DNA from: Skermanella pratensis
GTDB lineage: Bacteria; Pseudomonadota; Alphaproteobacteria; Azospirillales; Azospirillaceae
Direction of reading: 5' to 3'
NCBI RefSeq assembly: GCF_008843145.1
Contig: NZ_CP030265.1
Coordinates: 4,022,501-4,086,500 of the forward strand
DNA: 64,000 nucleotides
A program made the position numbers and the translations under genes. Positions 44,036 through 53,212 of this stretch are shown piece by piece. The notes under the pieces are model-generated. The model was not told the DNA's origin, ran no database searches, and worked only from the letters and a program-made list of their open reading frames with translations. Within the stretch, counting starts at the first letter, position 1; every line of letters begins with the position of its first letter.

Positions 44036-44663
44036 CACCAAGGTGGTCGAGCGCGGCAAGGGTGACGGCGTCTTCATCAACACGACGGGCATCGGCGTGG
44101 TGCCGCCAGGCGTGGCTCCGTCCGGCGACAGGGCACGGCCCGGCGACGCCGTGCTGGTCAGCGGCTTCGTCGGGGATCACGGCGTGGCGATCATGTCCAC
44201 ACGCGAGAATCTCAGTTTCGAGACGACCATCGCCTCCGACAGCGCGGCGCTTCACGGCCTGGTGGCGGCCATGGTCGGCGCGGTCCCGGACATCCACGTG
44301 CTGCGCGACCCGACGCGCGGCGGCCTGGCGACCACGCTCAACGAGATCGCGCGGCAATCCGGGGTCGGCATGCTGCTCGACGAGCGGGCGATCCCGGTCC
44401 GCGGGGAGGTCGCCGCCGCCTGCGAGTTGCTGGGCCTCGATCCCCTCTATGTGGCGAACGAGGGCAAGCTGGTCGCAATCTGCGCGCCCGGGGATGCCGC
44501 CCGGCTGCTGGAGGCGATGCGCGGCCATCCGCTGGGCATGGACGCCGCCGTCATCGGAACGGTGATTGACGACGACCACCGCTTCGTGCAACTGCGGACA
44601 ACGTTCGGCGGAAAGCGCATCGTGGACTGGCTGGCCGGTGAGCAGTTGCCCCGGATCTGTTGA
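43611..44663 (+). CDS. hypE: Hydrogenase expression/formation protein HypE
   Basis: The 350-residue protein dehydrates the carbamoyl group on its C-terminal cysteine to cyanide. [25 protein letters not shown] opens the AIRS-like ATP domain, [32 protein letters not shown] is the next block, and the protein ends PRIC with the carbamoyl-accepting Cys. The start could be 43611, 43614 or the TTG at 43602. It overlaps the extended hypD frame by 425 bases. Confidence 0.95.
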   Translation: [350 protein letters not shown]

Positions 44664-44681
44664 AGCGGGAGGGAGGACGGC

Positions 44682-45389
44682 GTGAAGGAGCGGGAGATCG
44701 GTGACGCCTGGAAGGGACCTCCGCAATGCCGGAACTGCGGCATCCGGGACCTCGTGCTGTTCGCCGACCTTCGACGGACCGACTTCAGCCTGATCCACAT
44801 GCCGATCGACGAGGTCCGTTTCAAACCCGGCGAGTCGCTCTATCATGCCGGCGACGGGAAGCCCTACCTGTTCACCGTGCGCGAGGGCACGGTCAAGCTG
44901 GTGCAGTACCTGCCCGACGGATCGCACCGGATCGTCCGCCTGCTCCGCCGGGGTGCCGTCGCCGGGCTCGAGGCCCTGCTGGGCGAGCCCTACGCCCACA
45001 CTGCGACGGCCCTGCAGCCCGTCCTGACCTGCCGCATCCCGCGGGCGGTGGTCGACCGCCTCAGCACCGAGACGCCACGCCTGCACACGCAGTTGATGAA
45101 GCGGTGGCACCAATCGCTCCAGCAGGCCGACGACTGGCTGACCGAGTTGTCGACCGGAAGCGCACGGCTCCGGCTGGCGCGCCTGCTGCTACAGATGCTC
45201 GATGCGACAGACGGCGACATCTGCCATCTGCCGATCCGCGAGGACGTCGGCGCCATGCTGGCGATCACCATGGAAACGGCCAGCCGCACCGTCGCCGAAT
45301 TCCGCCGCGCCGGCCTGATCGCCGATGTCGGCGATCACCTGGTCCGCTGCAACCGCGAGGGACTGGAGGACGTGGTGGCGGAAGCGTAA
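44682..45389 (+). CDS. Crp/Fnr-family regulator with FNR-type recognition helix
   Basis: The 235-residue protein has a cyclic-nucleotide-type beta barrel (about 35-150), a dimer helix and a winged HTH (about 165-230). The recognition helix MAITMETASR-type segment has E198, S201 and R202, the FNR E-x-x-S-R set that reads TTGAT. Only three cysteines sit near cluster positions: C16 and C19 (CRNC) and C117; the third N-terminal Cys of FNR is absent, so an oxygen-labile [4Fe-4S] cluster is uncertain. The GTG start at 44682 has GGGAGG before it, 18 bases after hypE, so it is probably part of the hup/hyp operon and could act on the FNR box before hupS. Confidence 0.88.
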   Translation: MKEREIGDAWKGPPQCRNCGIRDLVLFADLRRTDFSLIHMPIDEVRFKPGESLYHAGDGKPYLFTVREGTVKLVQYLPDGSHRIVRLLRRGAVAGLEALLGEPYAHTATALQPVLTCRIPRAVVDRLSTETPRLHTQLMKRWHQSLQQADDWLTELSTGSARLRLARLLLQMLDATDGDICHLPIREDVGAMLAITMETASRTVAEFRRAGLIADVGDHLVRCNREGLEDVVAEA

Positions 45390-45778
45390 TGATGACGACG
45401 ACGCACGCTCGCAAGCTTCGATCCTGCACAACCGACGCGGAAGGGCGGCTCTGGTCGCTATGGCGGAACCGCCGCCTGGACGGCTGCAAATTCCGCAGTC
45501 AGCACCCGGTCGGCCGTTGCATTGCCGACTTCGCCTGCGTCGAGCGGATGCTGGTCCTAGAGGCTGATGGTGGTCGGTATGCAGATAATCAGGCCGATAA
45601 GCGGCGCACGGACTAGCTGAAAAGCCAGGGGTGGGGCGTGCTGCGGTTCTGGAATCCCGACATCCCGCGCGACACTGAGGGAGTTGTCACGGCGATCCGG
45701 GAAGCCCTCGGGTGCGGAGAACCCAAGTTGAGTGGCGAGGTGGTGGGCGGCGGCTTCCCAGCGGATGCAACTACCTGA
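45389..45778 (+). pseudogene. DUF559 (PD-(D/E)XK endonuclease-like) gene with a nonsense codon
   Basis: The frame opens at 45389 (overlapping the regulator's stop) with TDAEGRLWSLWRNRRLDGCKFRSQHPVG..IADFACVERMLVLEADGG, the DUF559 plan, then stops at a TAG (45614-45616). The same frame continues after the TAG with LKSQGWGVLRFWNPDI..TEGVVTAIREAL, the normal DUF559 end, to 45778. A single substitution to a stop therefore splits it. The usual ELDGxxH motif is EADGGRY. Product of the first half would be 75 residues. The last bases overlap the convergent purU. Confidence 0.8.
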
Positions 45779-46625
45779 ACACCACCGTCTTGCTGCCGTT
45801 CAGCAGGACCCTGTGCTCGATGTGGTACTTGACGGCGCGGGCCAGCACCACGCTCTCCACGTCGCGGCCGACTTCCACCAGATCCTCCGGGGTGCGGGTG
45901 TGGTCGACGCGTTCGACCTCCTGCTCGATGATCGGACCTTCGTCCAGGTTGGACGTCACGTAGTGGGCGGTTGCCCCGATCAGCTTGACGCCGCGCGCGA
46001 AGGCCTGGTGATAGGGTTTGGCGCCCTTGAAGCTGGGCAGGAACGAGTGGTGGATGTTGATCGCGCGCCCGGCCAGCCGCTCGCAAAGCTCGGGCGAGAG
46101 CACTTGCATGTAGCGCGCCAGCACGACCAGGTCGATACGCTCCTGCGCGATGATCTCCCACAGCCGAGCTTCCTGCTCAGCCTTGTTGTCGGACTTGACC
46201 GGCAGATAGTGGAACGGGACGTTGTGCCAGGCCGCGAGTTGGTAGAAGTCGCGATGGTTCGACACGATCGCCGGGATCTCGACGTTCAGGCCGCCCACCC
46301 GATACCGGTAGAGCAGGTCGTTGAGGCAGTGGCCGAACTTCGAGACCAGGATCAGCAGGCGCTGCGGGCGCTCCGCGTCGTGCAGGTGCCAGGTCATCCC
46401 GAACCGTTGGGCGACGTCGGCGAACTGCGCCGCCAGGGCCTCGCGGTCGGGTCCCTCGGCCGGGGCGGCGAGGAAGATGCGCAGGAAGAACAGGTCGCTG
46501 GTCCGGTCGCCGAACTGCGCGCTGTCGATGATGTTGCAGCCCCGCTCCGCCAGGAAGCCGGATACGGCCGCGACGATGCCGACGGTGTCCGGGCATGAAA
46601 TGGTCAGGATGTAGCGGGCGGTCAT
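45771..46625 (-). CDS. purU: Formyltetrahydrofolate deformylase
   Basis: The 284-residue enzyme hydrolyses 10-formyl-THF to formate and THF. The N-terminal ACT domain (about 1-80; YILTISCPDTVGIVAAVSGFLAERG) senses glycine or methionine in the family; the catalytic formyltransferase-like domain has SNHRDF, the catalytic INIHHSFLPSFKGAKPYHQAF and the essential Asp in YVTSNLDEGPIIEQ. The ATG at 46625 gives the usual MTARYILT start. It is a single-gene unit. Confidence 0.96.
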   Translation of the reverse strand: MTARYILTISCPDTVGIVAAVSGFLAERGCNIIDSAQFGDRTSDLFFLRIFLAAPAEGPDREALAAQFADVAQRFGMTWHLHDAERPQRLLILVSKFGHCLNDLLYRYRVGGLNVEIPAIVSNHRDFYQLAAWHNVPFHYLPVKSDNKAEQEARLWEIIAQERIDLVVLARYMQVLSPELCERLAGRAINIHHSFLPSFKGAKPYHQAFARGVKLIGATAHYVTSNLDEGPIIEQEVERVDHTRTPEDLVEVGRDVESVVLARAVKYHIEHRVLLNGSKTVVFR

Positions 46626-46713
46626 CTCGGAACTTTCCAGAACGGCTTGTGGCGCGGTCCGTGGAAAGAAGCGCAATCGAACACCCTGTGCAAGTGGCAA
46701 TCCGTTGCCCCGC

Positions 46714-48099
46714 TCAATCGAGCATCGGCAGGCCGCTCTCGATCCTGACCAGGGCCGCCAGCAGCGGCACCCCGATGTCGCGCCGGACGAAGGCGCTGCT
46801 CCGGTCGGCGGCGGCGATGGCCTGCGACATGGTGTTCCGCCACCGGTCATCGCCATACATCAGCTTCTCCGCCTTGGCGCGCTGGGCCAGCACGGTCGGC
46901 CGCCGGTTAGCCGGCACCTCGGCAAGTTGCACCAGACGCCCCATCCATTGCTGGGCGATCGCCAGCTCGCCCCGGCTGAGCGACGCCGCGACGAACTCCG
47001 ACAGGATTTCCGACTGCGGATCGGGATCCTGGACCTGCTCCAGGTATGCCGACGTCAACGATACCTCTCCCCGCGCCGCGAGGCGGCCGAGCACGGCGGG
47101 GACTGTCCAGGGACTGTCCTCCTGGACCGTGCGCAGCAGTCCAAGCGCCAGGTTGACTTCGCCCAGGTCGGCGGCGGCCACCGCCAGTTCGGCCGGGCAG
47201 CATTCCTGCTTCGTCTCGCGGAAGCGTGAGAATTGCTGTTCCACCGTGTTCAGGAAGAGGGTCCGAGCCTCCGCCTCGCGGCCGACCCGCATCAGCGCCT
47301 GCACCACCAGCCCCAGCTCCCAGGCGCAGGAATTCGCCTGGGCGTATTTCTGCGCCTCGGTGGTCAGAGCCGACGCCACCTCCTTCTCCCCGCGCCAGCC
47401 GGCGATCTCGGCTATGTCGGTCAGGTTGTAGAGACGCGTCGAGCAGTCGGCGATGCCCCGGGTGATCTGGAGCGCGATGTCGGTCTGGCCGCTCAGTGCC
47501 AGTGCACGGGCGACGAACAGGTCCTGTTCCTGGGATTCGGTACTGGCGGCGGCACCTCGCCGCAGCGCGCCGACGAAGGGAGCGATGATCTCCCGCGCGC
47601 GTTCGGCGCCGCCGTTCTGGTGGTAGGCCACCGCGAGTGACAGCCAGTCCCAGCGCGGCGTGGAAATCGGATGCTCGATCGGCGGCAGCAGGTTCTCGAT
47701 CTTGTAGAGGAAACAGGCCGTGGACAGCGCATCGTTGCAGATCAGCGCCCGAACGCGGTTGCGGAACTCGAAGACGTCGAAATCACCGATGAACTGGTTG
47801 GTGATCAGCTGGACCGCGACCGGACTTTCGGGATAGCGCTGCACGATTTCGTTCAGCAGGCGGTCGGCTTCGCGCAGCAGGCGCGCCTCCTCGGCCGGAT
47901 CGAACGTGGCGTTGGCCTGCTGGATGAACTGCATGGCCTGGACGAACTGCCGGTTGGCGCTGCCGGTGCTTTCCTGTGCCCGGGCGGCGGACGGAAGGCC
48001 CGCCGCCAGTCCGGCGGCAAGCAGGGCAAGCACTGCCGCGACGATCAGCAGGAACGCGCCGGGCCTCCTCCGACTATGCGCCGAACCGTCAGCGGACAT
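46714..48099 (-). CDS. Secreted TPR-like repeat protein of unknown function
   Basis: The 461-residue protein has a twin-arginine-like, hydrophobic signal (residues about 10-41, ending ARA). The rest is all-helical with repeated pairs like GGAERAREIIAPFVGAL, GQTDIALQITRGIADC, GREAEARTLFLNTVEQ and GEVNLALGLLRTVQED, the form of TPR/Sel1 solenoids. Several cysteines may form disulfides in the periplasm. Its ATG overlaps the end of the BON lipoprotein gene by 11 bases, so the two are translated together and may act together in the envelope. No enzyme motif was seen. Confidence 0.7.
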   Translation of the reverse strand: MSADGSAHSRRRPGAFLLIVAAVLALLAAGLAAGLPSAARAQESTGSANRQFVQAMQFIQQANATFDPAEEARLLREADRLLNEIVQRYPESPVAVQLITNQFIGDFDVFEFRNRVRALICNDALSTACFLYKIENLLPPIEHPISTPRWDWLSLAVAYHQNGGAERAREIIAPFVGALRRGAAASTESQEQDLFVARALALSGQTDIALQITRGIADCSTRLYNLTDIAEIAGWRGEKEVASALTTEAQKYAQANSCAWELGLVVQALMRVGREAEARTLFLNTVEQQFSRFRETKQECCPAELAVAAADLGEVNLALGLLRTVQEDSPWTVPAVLGRLAARGEVSLTSAYLEQVQDPDPQSEILSEFVAASLSRGELAIAQQWMGRLVQLAEVPANRRPTVLAQRAKAEKLMYGDDRWRNTMSQAIAAADRSSAFVRRDIGVPLLAALVRIESGLPMLD

Positions 48100-48667
48100 A
48101 GCTCACGACGCGCTTCACGTAGGGCAACGACCTGGCATGGCCGGTCACCCGCTCCAGCTCGGCCGGGTCGCGCGCGTTGCCCATCAGATAGACGACGCCG
48201 TTGACCGTCTCGATCGAGTAGTTGATCGACGACACCTCGCGATCGAACAGAAGCTTGCCGCGCAACTGGGTACTGATCCAGGTGTCGCGGGTCGAGTCCC
48301 CCAGGGTCGAGGTGTCGTCCACGACGATCTCGTTGATCACTTCGCGAACGCCGTTCGCCTGCCACGCCAGACGCACCGCATCAAGCCGTTCTTCGGGAGT
48401 CTTGGCGCGGCCGGTCAGGAGGACGGCACCCTGGTTGACCGTCATGCCGAGACGCGAATGCATCTCGATACTGTGTTGGAACCAGTAATGATTGATCTGC
48501 GCCTGGATCTCGGTATCGCTGATGGCGCCGCCCAGTCCCCGCTCCTGCGAGGCCGCGACGACCGCGGTGGTGGCAGCGCCGCCGACGACGAGCGGTGCGC
48601 ACCCCGACAGGGCGGCGACGACCAGGGTTCCCAGGACGAACAGCGGAAAACGCGCGCAAGACCTCAA
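48089..48667 (-). CDS. Dual-BON outer-membrane lipoprotein, DolP-like
   Basis: The 192-residue protein starts at a TTG (48667) with GGAGG 5 bases before it, giving a signal peptide with lipobox LSGC (Cys about residue 22). Two BON domains follow: about 47-115 (TEIQAQINHYWFQ..GAVLLTGRAKTPEERLDAV) and 122-190 (TWISTQLRGKLLF..GVVYLMGNARDPAELERV). Length and plan match E. coli DolP (YraP, 191 residues), which supports outer-membrane integrity and BAM function. The longer frame upstream would bury the signal peptide and is rejected. Confidence 0.85.
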   Translation of the reverse strand: MRSCARFPLFVLGTLVVAALSGCAPLVVGGAATTAVVAASQERGLGGAISDTEIQAQINHYWFQHSIEMHSRLGMTVNQGAVLLTGRAKTPEERLDAVRLAWQANGVREVINEIVVDDTSTLGDSTRDTWISTQLRGKLLFDREVSSINYSIETVNGVVYLMGNARDPAELERVTGHARSLPYVKRVVSYVR

Positions 48668-48830
48668 AGCTTCCTCCGTACACCGGTCGCGATCCACGTC
48701 CGGGCGGCGCGAAGAAGTCACGCCCGCCACGTGATTGCAACACATATTTGAATTACTCGAAACCGGAGCCACGGCTTTTTCGCCTATCGTGGCCCGATTG
48801 CTGCAACCAGCATCATACCGGCCCGCGCGC

Positions 48831-49670
48831 TCACGCGAAGGGAGCGCTGGTCATCACATCGGCCAACTCGCGCGACAGCACATCGGCGATACGGCGGCGC
48901 TGGGCACCGTCGCGCAGCAGGTCCTCGTCACGCGGGTTGGAGAGGAAGCCGGTCTCGATCAAAACCGATGGAACGTCGGGCGCCTTCAGCACCGCGAAGT
49001 TCGCCGACCTCTTGGGATTGTCGAGCAATCGAAGCGAGCGCCCGGCCCCTTCGACAAGGCTGCTCTTCGCCATCAGCGAGGCGGTGACGGTATGGCGCGC
49101 GACCAGGTCGGACAGGATCGCCGCGACTTGCGGCCGGGTGTGGCGCAGGTCGATGCCCCCTGCGCCGTCCGCCAGGTTCTCCTGCTTGGCCAGCGCGAAG
49201 GCGAAATCGTCCGACGCCTTGTCGGACAGGGTATAGGCGGAAAGCCCGCGCGCATCGCGATTGGGCGCGCTGTCCGCGTGGATCGAGATGAACAGGTCGG
49301 CCCCGGCGTCGCGCGCTATGGCGACTCTCTCGGCCAGCGGCAGGAAGATATCGGTGTCCCGCGTCAACTTCACCGCGACGCCGGATACGCCCCGAAGCCG
49401 GCGCGCGATCTCCCGCGAGATATCCAGCGTGATTTCCTTCTCCAGCGTCCCCCGGACACCGATGGCGCCGGGATCGTGGCCGCCGTGCCCCGGGTCGATC
49501 ACCACGAGTCGCCAGTTCGGAACGGCCGCGGGGGGCTCCGGCTTGCGCTGCGGTACGTTGGTGGGAGCGGCGGCGGCGGTACCGGGCGCCAGAAAGCCCG
49601 CCAGCCCGGAGGCCCCGATGCCGAGCAAGGGCGCGCTCAACGCCAATTGAAGCAGAACCCTGCGCTTCAT
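48831..49670 (-). CDS. amiC: N-acetylmuramoyl-L-alanine amidase (Amidase_3)
   Basis: The 279-residue zinc amidase is exported (signal residues 1-35, ending AAAA). The catalytic domain (about 53-270) has the zinc ligands in VVIDPGHGGHDPGAIG (His), the Glu in TLEKEITLDIS, the second His in LFISIHADSAPN, and the catalytic Glu in SVLIETGFLSNP. It splits stem peptides from glycan strands during cell separation. No AMIN domain is present, unlike E. coli AmiC, so the symbol is by family only. Confidence 0.88.
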   Translation of the reverse strand: MKRRVLLQLALSAPLLGIGASGLAGFLAPGTAAAAPTNVPQRKPEPPAAVPNWRLVVIDPGHGGHDPGAIGVRGTLEKEITLDISREIARRLRGVSGVAVKLTRDTDIFLPLAERVAIARDAGADLFISIHADSAPNRDARGLSAYTLSDKASDDFAFALAKQENLADGAGGIDLRHTRPQVAAILSDLVARHTVTASLMAKSSLVEGAGRSLRLLDNPKRSANFAVLKAPDVPSVLIETGFLSNPRDEDLLRDGAQRRRIADVLSRELADVMTSAPFA

Positions 49671-49984
49671 CCGATAAGACTGCCCATCGATCCTGTGGTC
49701 ATCGGTCCAGTGGCCGGCCCCCGGGCCGGCAGGAGGAACCTCGGCGACCAGTGTAGGCGGCTGTTGGTTAACTGTTAATTACCCCACCCGCTGCTTGTCG
49801 AGTCCCGAAGGAGTGATCCGCCGGAATTTCTGCCACCAACTTCCGGCACCGGCCAAGCCGGAGGCATCCCACCCGGAGGCTTTTCCATAGCCGCGGCGAT
49901 ATCAACGGCATTTTCGACTTATGATATCTTGTTCTCGGTCCCGACTCGGGTCAGACTGTTCTCTTGAAGATGGTGGAGGCGGTC

Positions 49985-50146
49985 ATGAAGGAAGCCTTGA
50001 TCAACATCATCCGCGAGGAGCGCATCGCTCTGGAAGCCCGTATAGCCGACGAACTGAAGCGGCGGGTGCCGGATGACATGAGGATCGAAGCCCTGCAGGA
50101 GGAAGCGTCCGACCTGCAACGGCAACTCGAAAAATACGAGCAGTAG
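49985..50146 (+). CDS. Small coiled-coil protein, DUF465/YdcH-like
   Basis: The 53-residue product from the ATG at 49985 (GGAGG 6 bases before it; upstream starts at 49964 and 49970 are possible) is nearly all helix: [19 protein letters not shown], then [19 protein letters not shown], with a short break at VPDDM. This two-helix form resembles the small DUF465 proteins common in alphaproteobacteria. A clear terminator follows 40 bases after the stop. The 314 bases between it and the amidase gene contain no other feature that I can see. Confidence 0.6.
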   Translation: MKEALINIIREERIALEARIADELKRRVPDDMRIEALQEEASDLQRQLEKYEQ

Positions 50147-50186
50147 GCGACCGGTTCCCGCCGCGCCGAAGGCTACCCCCTCTGAG

Positions 50187-50226
50187 AGCCCGTACGGCCT
50201 TGCAACCGGGGCCGCTACGGGCTTTT
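50187..50226 (+). terminator. Rho-independent terminator after the small coiled-coil gene
   Basis: AGCCCGTACGGCC and the matching GGGGCCGCTACGGGCT form a stem with one bulge, followed by TTTT. It separates the small gene from hyi. Confidence 0.8.
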
Positions 50227-50264
50227 GTTCGCCCTGCCACCAGATCAGGGAAACGGGGGGAACC

Positions 50265-51053
50265 ATGCCCAAATTCGCCGCCAATCTGTCGATGATGTTC
50301 CAGGAGCACGATTTCCTGGATCGCTTCGGTGCCGCCGCCGGGTGCGGCTTCCGGGGAGTCGAATACCTTTTCCCCTATGAATGGCCCGCCGACGAGATCA
50401 AGCGGGCGCTCGACGACGCGGGTCTCGAGCAGGTGCTGTTCAATCTTCCTCCCGGCGACTGGGCCGGCGGCGAGCGCGGCATGGCGGCCCTGCCGGGGCG
50501 GGAAGCCGAGTTCGCGGAAACGGTCGAACGGGCGATCGAGTACGCTCGCGTGCTGGACTGCCCGCGGCTTCATGCCATGGCCGGCATCGTTCACGCCGGG
50601 ATCGACCGGGACGAGGCGGAGGCGGTCTATGTCTCCAATTTGCGTCATGCGGCCGACGCCGCCGCCCGGCATGGCATCACCCTGCTGGCCGAACCGATCA
50701 ACAGCCGGGACATGCCGGGCTATTTCCTGAACACCTCGACCGCCGGCCGCAGGATCATGGCCGCCGTCTCCCGTCCCAACCTGAAACTGCAGTTCGACAT
50801 CTATCACACCCAGATCATGGAAGGCGATCTGGCGGAACGGCTGCGCCAGAACCTGGAAGCGATCGGCCATATCCAGATCGCCGGGACTCCCGGCCGGCAC
50901 GAGCCCGACATAGGCGAGATCAACTACCCCTTCCTGTTCAACCTGATCGACGAGATCGGCTATACCGGCTGGATCGGCTGCGAGTACCGGCCGCGCGCCG
51001 CAACCCGGGCCGGCCTGGGCTGGGCGAAGGCGTACGGCATCGCCGCCGGGTGA
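50265..51053 (+). CDS. hyi: Hydroxypyruvate isomerase
   Basis: The 262-residue TIM-barrel enzyme of the xylose-isomerase-like superfamily interconverts hydroxypyruvate and tartronate semialdehyde. Family blocks: [55 protein letters not shown] with a metal-binding Glu, [15 protein letters not shown], and the C-terminal [23 protein letters not shown] lies before the ATG. No glyoxylate carboligase or tartronate reductase gene is nearby. Confidence 0.93.
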   Translation: MPKFAANLSMMFQEHDFLDRFGAAAGCGFRGVEYLFPYEWPADEIKRALDDAGLEQVLFNLPPGDWAGGERGMAALPGREAEFAETVERAIEYARVLDCPRLHAMAGIVHAGIDRDEAEAVYVSNLRHAADAAARHGITLLAEPINSRDMPGYFLNTSTAGRRIMAAVSRPNLKLQFDIYHTQIMEGDLAERLRQNLEAIGHIQIAGTPGRHEPDIGEINYPFLFNLIDEIGYTGWIGCEYRPRAATRAGLGWAKAYGIAAG

Positions 51054-51146
51054 CAATCAAGGTTAGGAATTCTTTAATGACCCCATCGGCGAGCCATGCT
51101 AGTCATGGCCCGCCACCACTTCGCGCGTGGTCCATGGGGACACGGA

Positions 51147-52028
51147 ATGCCGCAACCGTCTGGAATAGACACCGGTGACAACCAGGCCGTGATCAGCCAG
51201 GAACCGCCGTTCGGCGCCTATGCGCCGTCTCGTCTCCAGCGCGCCGTCATCGGGCTGACCCGGACCCGGCCGGAAACCTGGCTCGGCAAGCGCACCGCCT
51301 TCGCGGCCCGGCGGCTGGTCCTGGCGGGACTCAAGTCGCCGCTGGACGTCGATGTCTTCGGGCAGAAGTTCCGGATCCACCCGGAAGACAACGTCTGCGA
51401 AAAGCGGGTGCTGTTCACGCCGCAGTTCTTCGATCCGGTCGAACGCCAAGTGCTGGCCGCCCGGCTGCACGACGGATTCACCTTCGTGGACCTGGGCGCG
51501 AATGTCGGCGTCTATTCCCTTTTTGTCGCCGGCCGGGCCGGGAAAAACGCCCGCGTGCTCGCGGTGGAACCTCAGCCGGAGATTTACCGCCGGCTCGCCT
51601 TCAACGTGGCCGCCAACGACCTGGGAACCATCCGGACACTGCAATGTGCGGTGGCGGACCGCACGGGGACCCTGGACCTGTTCATCGATCGCGGCAACCG
51701 CGGCCAGAGCAGCATCGCCATGAAGACGGGGGAGCGGATTTCCGTCCCATGCCGGACCCTCGACGGACTCCTCGCCGAGGCCGGTTTCGACCGGGTCGAC
51801 GCTCTGAAGATCGATATCGAGGGAGCCGAGGATACCGTGCTGGTGCCTTTCTTCTCTTCCGCGCCCGAACGGCGCTGGCCGGCGCTGATCCTGCTGGAGA
51901 CGTCGAGCGACCGGTGGAAGACGGATTGCGTCAAGCTGTGCGTCGACCATGGGTACCGGATCAGTCACACGACGCGTTTGAACGTGATCCTGCAGAGGAC
52001 GGCGGACAGCGCCTCCGCCGCGGCGTGA
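51147..52028 (+). CDS. FkbM-family SAM-dependent methyltransferase
   Basis: The 293-residue protein has the Rossmann methyltransferase fold with the FkbM motif I TFVDLGANVGVYSLFVA, motif II VLAVEPQPEIYRRLAFNVAAN and the metal-type segment VDALKIDIEGAEDTVLVPFF. Such enzymes often O-methylate sugars or polyketides. The start at 51147 has GGGGA upstream; another ATG at 51096 would add 17 residues. Substrate unknown; it is far from the glycan cassette. Confidence 0.85.
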   Translation: MPQPSGIDTGDNQAVISQEPPFGAYAPSRLQRAVIGLTRTRPETWLGKRTAFAARRLVLAGLKSPLDVDVFGQKFRIHPEDNVCEKRVLFTPQFFDPVERQVLAARLHDGFTFVDLGANVGVYSLFVAGRAGKNARVLAVEPQPEIYRRLAFNVAANDLGTIRTLQCAVADRTGTLDLFIDRGNRGQSSIAMKTGERISVPCRTLDGLLAEAGFDRVDALKIDIEGAEDTVLVPFFSSAPERRWPALILLETSSDRWKTDCVKLCVDHGYRISHTTRLNVILQRTADSASAAA

Positions 52029-52486
52029 GCGGTGTTGAGTCGGCCCGGAGTCGGGGCCCTGCACAGCCATTGTGCAGCGCAGCATAGCGGTGCCGCTCCT
52101 TCGGGAGGAACTTGACCCGGCCGGTGGATTTTCCAATAAACCTTTCGCAAACAAAGCGATGGCTGCGGCGTGGGGTCTGCGGACCGATTTTTGCGATACG
52201 TGGATATGGCCGGCCATATCCGTGACATTCTGTCGCTCAAATCGTTAAAAAGTGCTTTATTTTCAGCTACTTTGCTCATTTAATAGGCAGTTTCCAGGCA
52301 GCCCCCGAGCTTTGCTGCAATAATATGCAGATCCCTGCGGTCTCGGCTGGACTCCCCGGTCTTGTGACGGTTGTGTTGCTGTGTACAATCAGCGGGTCGC
52401 GCTAAAAAAGATGCTTGGCATAACGATTGCGATAGGGAGTTGGAGAGATGAAGTTCTGATCAGCCGCTTGTCAACGGAGAGCCTTG
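52029..52486. other. 458-bp AT-richer intergenic region
   Basis: No coding frame is convincing here. It contains an AT-rich block around 52237-52280 and, near its right end, a sigma-54-like promoter (52415-52431). I see no terminator with a clear T run after the methyltransferase gene. Confidence 0.6.
52415..52431 (+). promoter_or_regulatory. Sigma-54-type (-24/-12) promoter candidate
   Basis: TTGGCATAACGATTGCG matches the RpoN consensus TTGGCAC-N5-TTGC(A/T) with the invariant GG and GC exactly 12 bases apart. It lies about 55 bases before the ATG of the TolQ-like gene. No enhancer-binding activator gene is in the window. Confidence 0.6.
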
Positions 52487-53212
52487 ATGACCGATGCGAC
52501 TGCTGAGACCGTCCACATGGCGCGGAGTACCGTGCCAACCGTTCTACATACACGGTCTTCCAACACCATTGTCGATTTTGCTCGAAGCCCTCAGAAGTAC
52601 CTTTTAGTTCTACGATTTTTCTTGGTCAATACAGTCGCTTCCGCTCTTCTGGCAGCGGCATGGCTTCAGGGATGGGTCACGCCGATCCTCGCCACCGACA
52701 ATACCGGGTTGTGCCAATTGATATTCGCCGTTTTCCTGGTGGGGCTGGCAGTCTCGGCCGCCAAGATCTGGCGTACCAGTTGCGAAATCAATGCGTGCAA
52801 AGACTTCCAACTGCACGTCAATTCGCGCGCCTCGCGCTACGTGGCCGAGGTCATGGGCCGTGACAGCGGCAGCCGCAGCACCCTTGCGGGCAATCTCCGC
52901 CTGAAGCTGTCCTCCCGGGTCGCGATCGTCCGGCACTTGGCGGCGAGCCTGGTCCTGCTCGGGCTGATCGGGACCGTGGTCGGATTCATCATCTCCCTGA
53001 GCGGCGTCGATCCGGCTAAGGCGGGCGACGTGGCGTCGATCTCCCCCATGGTCACAAAGCTGATCGAGGGCATGTCGGTGGCGCTCTACACGACCTTGGT
53101 CGGCGGCGTGCTGAACATCTGGCTGAGCATCAACTACAACATGCTCGCCACCGGCACCGTCAACCTGATCACCGAGATCACGGCGCTGGGTGAACGCCAT
53201 GCAGGGTCTTGA
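52487..53212 (+). CDS. TolQ/ExbB/MotA-type membrane proton-channel protein
   Basis: The 241-residue protein has a membrane helix pair at about 38-95, a cytoplasmic segment, and the two signature helices of the family: SLVLLGLIGTVVGFIISLSG (LGLLGTV-G motif, about 150-169) and IEGMSVALYTTLVGGVLNIWLSINYN (about 188-213). Proteins of this fold form pentamers that use proton flow to move a partner. The ATG at 52487 has GGAGAG upstream; a TTG one codon earlier is possible. It overlaps the next gene by 14 bases. Confidence 0.85.
   Translation: MTDATAETVHMARSTVPTVLHTRSSNTIVDFARSPQKYLLVLRFFLVNTVASALLAAAWLQGWVTPILATDNTGLCQLIFAVFLVGLAVSAAKIWRTSCEINACKDFQLHVNSRASRYVAEVMGRDSGSRSTLAGNLRLKLSSRVAIVRHLAASLVLLGLIGTVVGFIISLSGVDPAKAGDVASISPMVTKLIEGMSVALYTTLVGGVLNIWLSINYNMLATGTVNLITEITALGERHAGS

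Noticed and set aside
44032-44565. A separate gene overlapping hypE in another frame
   Set aside because: Translation is Arg/Ser/Trp-rich with no domain, as expected of an out-of-frame shadow of hypE.
48668-48772. Longer N-terminus for the BON lipoprotein (ATG at 48772)
   Set aside because: It would place 35 charged residues before the signal peptide; the TTG at 48667 has a good GGAGG and a proper lipobox.
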